NCBI GenBank assembly: GCA_902796975.1
Contig: CADBRF010000114.1
Location: forward strand, 1-8,558
DNA: 8,558 nucleotides
DNA from: an uncultured Coriobacteriaceae bacterium
GTDB lineage: Bacteria > Actinomycetota > Coriobacteriia > Coriobacteriales > QAMH01
Direction: 5' to 3'
A program made the translations under genes and the position numbers. How positions within the stretch are numbered: the stretch's first letter is position 1; each line of letters begins with the position of its first letter. The notes under the pieces were generated by a model. It saw nothing but the letters and a program-made list of their open reading frames with translations, did not search any database and had not been told where the DNA came from. Positions 7,019-8,558 of this stretch are shown here, in pieces.

Positions 7019-7068
7019 GGTGCGATCCCCCGAATTCCTATTAGGACGTCTGCCTCAGACAGTGGGAC
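7019..7068 (-). promoter_or_regulatory. Leader of the six-gene operon: two small inverted repeats, no clear promoter
   Basis: Between the terminator and the GTG at 7018 the minus strand carries GTCTG-AGG-CAGAC (7060-7048), a perfect 5-bp inverted repeat, and TCCTA-A-TAGGA (7046-7036), a perfect 11-nt palindrome, followed by a GGGGGA ribosome binding site. The best promoter-like pair is TTGTCC (7070-7065) and TAATAG (7043-7038), but the spacer is 21 bases, which is too long for a standard sigma-70 site. The repeats could be an operator for a metal or redox regulator. The family cannot be named. Confidence 0.3.
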
Positions 7069-7088
7069 AAGAAAAGGGCACCGCCCTT
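7069..7088 (-). terminator. Rho-independent terminator or attenuator after the Ig-like gene
   Basis: On the minus strand, 22 bases after the TAA of the Ig-like gene, AAGGGC-GGT-GCCCTT (7088-7074) forms a perfect 6-bp stem with a 3-nt loop and runs straight into TTCTT (to 7069). This is a compact intrinsic terminator. It either ends the Ig-like transcript or partly attenuates read-through into the operon that begins 51 bases downstream. Confidence 0.65.
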
Positions 7089-7109
7089 GGAAAGACAGCG
7101 CCGCGCGTA

Positions 7110-7937
7110 TTAGTTCTTGTTCTGGGTCTCGTCGTTATCGCTTGCCGCACTCTGCTTCTTCTTACGTTGGGCAGCAAAAACGATGATGGCCACGACTGCG
7201 ATAATGGCAATGACGATGCCGATGATGGCACCCGTGGAAAGCCCGGCCTGCTGGTTGGAATCAGTGCTTGCCGCTGAAGTGGATGGGGCAGATGCGGAAG
7301 CCGATGCGGATGCGGAGGCAGAGCTTTCAGCGGACGAGGTAGAAGCGCTTGTGGCTGCCGAGCCGGTGCCAGAACCATTGCCACTGCCGTTGCCGCCACC
7401 GTTACCGGAGCCGCCTTGCCCCTGAGCAGTGCCTGCAGGCTCGACTATCGCGATGGGTGTCTCGCCCGCCTTCACGGTTGTGAAGGCGATGTCGACGTCT
7501 TCATCGTAGGTGGAGCCGTTCTTGGCCTCAATGCCCTTCGTGACCTTGATGTGGTAGGTCTTGCCTTCCTCGAGACCGTTTACGTCAAAGAAGATAAAGC
7601 GGCGATGCTCGGTGTCTATCTGGGGGTCGGGAAGCGTTGCCTCGTACGTGCCGTCTGGCAGGGCCTCCCCGTTTTCATCGACGATGCTCGCGTGCTCAAG
7701 ATTATCGGAGACGGCCGTGATGTTCTTGTCGTATTCGACCCAGAACCTGCCGCTCGTGGGAACCGCGGTAGCTTCCTGCTCGGGGAATGAACCGCTGAAC
7801 GAGATGCCGCTCGCAAGCGCAGCCTGTGGGGCGGCCGCCATGCACCCCAGAGCGCAAACTATCCCTATCAGCACCGCAACAACGAGGCCGAAGGCGCGCC
7901 TCATCGGCGACGCGATGCTTTTCGTATTCTCCTGCAT
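7110..7937 (-). CDS. Secreted Ig-like (Big_5/SbsA-like) protein with C-terminal membrane anchor
   Basis: This 275-residue protein has four parts. An N-terminal signal peptide (Arg13-Arg14, hydrophobic core 17-32) has a probable signal peptidase I site after ALA at about 42. Residues 45-155 form an Ig-like domain opening FSGSFPEQEATAVPTSGRF, with FWVEYDKNI (65-73) and, near its end, EGKTYHIKVTKGIEAKNGS (124-142), the pattern of bacterial Big_5/SbsA Ig-like domains. Residues 173-232 are a low-complexity Gly/Asn/Ser then Ser/Ala linker. A transmembrane helix (236-257) is followed by RKKK. No LPXTG motif is seen. It should sit on the outer face of the cytoplasmic membrane with the Ig domain projecting through the wall. 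The ATG at 7937 is chosen because GAGGAG (7945-7950) lies seven bases upstream; the ATG at 7952 has no ribosome binding site. Its position before the ABC operon suggests, but does not prove, a role in ligand capture. Confidence 0.85.
   Translation of the reverse strand: MQENTKSIASPMRRAFGLVVAVLIGIVCALGCMAAAPQAALASGISFSGSFPEQEATAVPTSGRFWVEYDKNITAVSDNLEHASIVDENGEALPDGTYEATLPDPQIDTEHRRFIFFDVNGLEEGKTYHIKVTKGIEAKNGSTYDEDVDIAFTTVKAGETPIAIVEPAGTAQGQGGSGNGGGNGSGNGSGTGSAATSASTSSAESSASASASASASAPSTSAASTDSNQQAGLSTGAIIGIVIAIIAVVAIIVFAAQRKKKQSAASDNDETQNKN
7291..7320. repeat. Imperfect hexanucleotide tandem repeat coding for Ser-Ala dipeptides
   Basis: Five six-base units (gatgcg, gaagcc, gatgcg, gatgcg, gaggca on the plus strand) encode part of the Ser-Ala run in the linker of the Ig-like protein. 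Gain or loss of a unit keeps the reading frame, so length variation of the stalk is possible without switching the gene off. Confidence 0.6.
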
Positions 7938-8001
7938 AGCCCAGCTCCTCATTCTCTCGAAAGGTCATATGTGGTTTATTCTATCTGAAATATCTATCTA
8001 A

Positions 8002-8018
8002 CATACTATAAAAGTATG
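8002..8018. promoter_or_regulatory. Perfect inverted repeat, possible operator
   Basis: CATACT-ATAAA-AGTATG has perfect 6-bp arms around a 5-nt AT-only centre, in the AT-rich part of the divergent intergenic region, 65 bases upstream of the Ig-like start codon. Size and symmetry suit a dimeric repressor site. The site also contains TATAAA on the plus strand and TATAGT on the minus strand, so it may overlap a -10 element. No regulator gene is in the window. Confidence 0.4.
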
Positions 8019-8180
8019 CTATGGATTTCTCTCGTCTTATGAAAATGCGCTATAAGAGCTCCTGCTCAGCTTGCTCGTATCCATACTCAGCAGCCGCTCA
8101 TGGCGCATGCCTTCTGCCGCCTGCGTATGCGTTAGCCGGATTGATGAGACGCCAGTAAATGATATGCGGAAACTTGCGTA

Positions 8181-8186
8181 TATAAT
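8181..8186 (+). promoter_or_regulatory. Candidate -10 box of the carboxyltransferase gene
   Basis: A consensus TATAAT stands 60 bases before the ATG at 8247 within an AT-rich patch. The bases at the expected -35 position (about 8158-8163, aatgat) match the consensus poorly, so the call rests on the -10 hexamer and position. Confidence 0.45.
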
Positions 8187-8229
8187 AATCGGTCTGAACG
8201 TAAAAAGCAGCTCGTTTACATCGGCAAAT

Positions 8230-8235
8230 AGGAGG
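8230..8235 (+). promoter_or_regulatory. Ribosome binding site AGGAGG
   Basis: A full-consensus AGGAGG lies eleven bases before the ATG at 8247. The spacing is slightly long, but there is no other in-frame start close by, so it fixes the start of the carboxyltransferase gene. Confidence 0.8.
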
Positions 8236-8246
8236 CAGGTGTCTTC

Positions 8247-8558
8247 ATGAAAGCGCTTCAGATCATGGATACGACCCTGCGCGATGCTCATCAGTCGCTC
8301 TGGGCTACTCGCATGGAGATTGGGGATATGCTCCCCATCCTCTCTGCGACAGACGAAATCGGTTACTGGTCTCTGGAATGCTGGGGTGGCGCCACGTTCG
8401 ATACGTGTCTGCGCTTCCTTGACGAAAACCCCTGGGACCGTCTACGCACTATTAAGCAGCACTGCCCCAACACGCCTCTGCAGATGCTCACGCGTGGCCA
8501 GAACCTTCTCGGCTACAAGCACTATTCCAAGGATATCGTCCAGCGTTTTCTCAAAGCC
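8247..8558 (+). CDS. Pyruvate/oxaloacetate carboxyltransferase-domain protein (3' truncated by window)
   Basis: The first 104 residues are present, running off the window. The fold is the HMGL-like TIM barrel of biotin-dependent carboxyltransferases, which move CO2 between carboxybiotin and pyruvate/oxaloacetate or a related acceptor. Diagnostic sequences are MDTTLRDAHQSLWATRM (7-23), with Asp8 of the metal-binding DTTLRD motif; YWSLECWGGATFDTCLRFL (42-60); and PNTPLQMLTRGQNLLGYKHY (79-98). These blocks are shared by the oxaloacetate decarboxylase alpha subunit, the pyruvate carboxylase B subunit and the transcarboxylase 5S subunit. The missing C-terminus, with or without a biotinyl domain, would be needed to choose between them. 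It is transcribed away from the Ig-like gene with its own TATAAT and AGGAGG, and appears unrelated to the ABC operon. Confidence 0.9.
   Translation, partial: MKALQIMDTTLRDAHQSLWATRMEIGDMLPILSATDEIGYWSLECWGGATFDTCLRFLDENPWDRLRTIKQHCPNTPLQMLTRGQNLLGYKHYSKDIVQRFLKA

Larger units (their letters stand above)
7938..8246. other. Divergent intergenic region, AT-rich in part
   Basis: This 309-base stretch separates the minus-strand Ig-like gene from the plus-strand carboxyltransferase gene and holds no convincing gene. Its left part (about 7975-8045) is much richer in A and T than the surroundings and contains repeated tatct/atctatct words (7980-7999) and the 6-bp-arm inverted repeat at 8002-8018. 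Its middle (8101-8134) can fold into a stem with several G-U pairs. Its right part carries a TATAAT box and the ribosome binding site of the carboxyltransferase gene. It probably carries promoters in both directions. Confidence 0.6.

Noticed and set aside
7800..7880. Lipobox reading of ALGC in the Ig-like protein signal peptide
   Set aside because: The -3 position would be Ala rather than Leu/Val/Ile, and the protein already has a C-terminal membrane anchor; an ALA signal peptidase I site fits better.
8101..8134. Hairpin upstream of the carboxyltransferase gene as a riboswitch or tRNA-like element
   Set aside because: The stem needs several G-U pairs, lies upstream of the likely promoter, and shows no conserved riboswitch or tRNA features.
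8021..8158. Small plus-strand frame of 45 codons in the divergent intergenic region, with a C-x2-C pair
   Set aside because: There is no ribosome binding site before the ATG, which follows straight after the inverted repeat, and the composition is unremarkable; no evidence of translation.
8037..8291. Minus-strand frame of 84 codons
   Set aside because: It begins inside the carboxyltransferase gene on the opposite strand, overlaps that gene's TATAAT and AGGAGG, and has no domain.
1..8558. CRISPR arrays, tRNA/rRNA genes, insertion sequences, integrase or phage genes
   Set aside because: No regularly spaced repeats, no cloverleaf or rRNA sequences, and no transposase or integrase coding was seen on either strand.

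Overview
The window is GC-rich bacterial DNA, densely packed, with GGAG-type ribosome binding sites and frequent GTG starts. No taxonomic marker is complete. The gene style (short MetRS without a C-terminal tRNA-binding domain, a biotin-dependent carboxyltransferase, a GlpA-like flavoprotein with a BFD domain, a Tat-type lipoprotein) fits an anaerobic actinobacterium of the Coriobacteriia/Eggerthellaceae kind, but that assignment is an inference.

Layout: (1) 2-172, plus strand: the C-terminal end of methionyl-tRNA synthetase, followed by a convergent intergenic region with a strong hairpin at 214-256. (2) 377-7018, minus strand: a tightly coupled run of six genes. In transcription order they are a TiaS-like kinase-domain protein (7018-6329), a small four-cysteine protein (6344-5958), an 818-residue fusion of a GlpA/LhgO-type FAD oxidoreductase, a BFD [2Fe-2S] domain and a second FAD/NAD(P) oxidoreductase (5961-3505), and then a complete FecBCD-type ABC importer: Tat lipoprotein binding protein (3512-2385), permease (2382-1258) and ATPase (1261-377). 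The genes overlap or are separated by at most two bases, so they are probably one transcript with translational coupling. (3) 7110-7937, minus strand: a secreted, C-terminally membrane-anchored Ig-like (Big_5/SbsA-like) protein. It lies immediately upstream of the six-gene run but is separated from it by a likely terminator. (4) 7938-8246: an AT-rich divergent promoter region. (5) 8247 to the window end, plus strand: the start of a pyruvate/oxaloacetate-type carboxyltransferase subunit.

The six-gene run is the most interesting part. A FecBCD importer normally carries iron-siderophore, heme, corrinoid or a related metal chelate. Here it is coupled to a double flavoprotein with its own iron-sulfur domain, a small Cys protein that may bind metal, and a bacterial homologue of the archaeal tRNA-Ile2 agmatidine synthase kinase domain. 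That homologue lacks room for the tRNA-binding OB-fold and zinc-ribbon domains and ends in a Gly/Lys/Gln low-complexity tail. The combination suggests uptake plus redox and ATP-dependent processing of a small metal-linked compound. The substrate cannot be read from the sequence.
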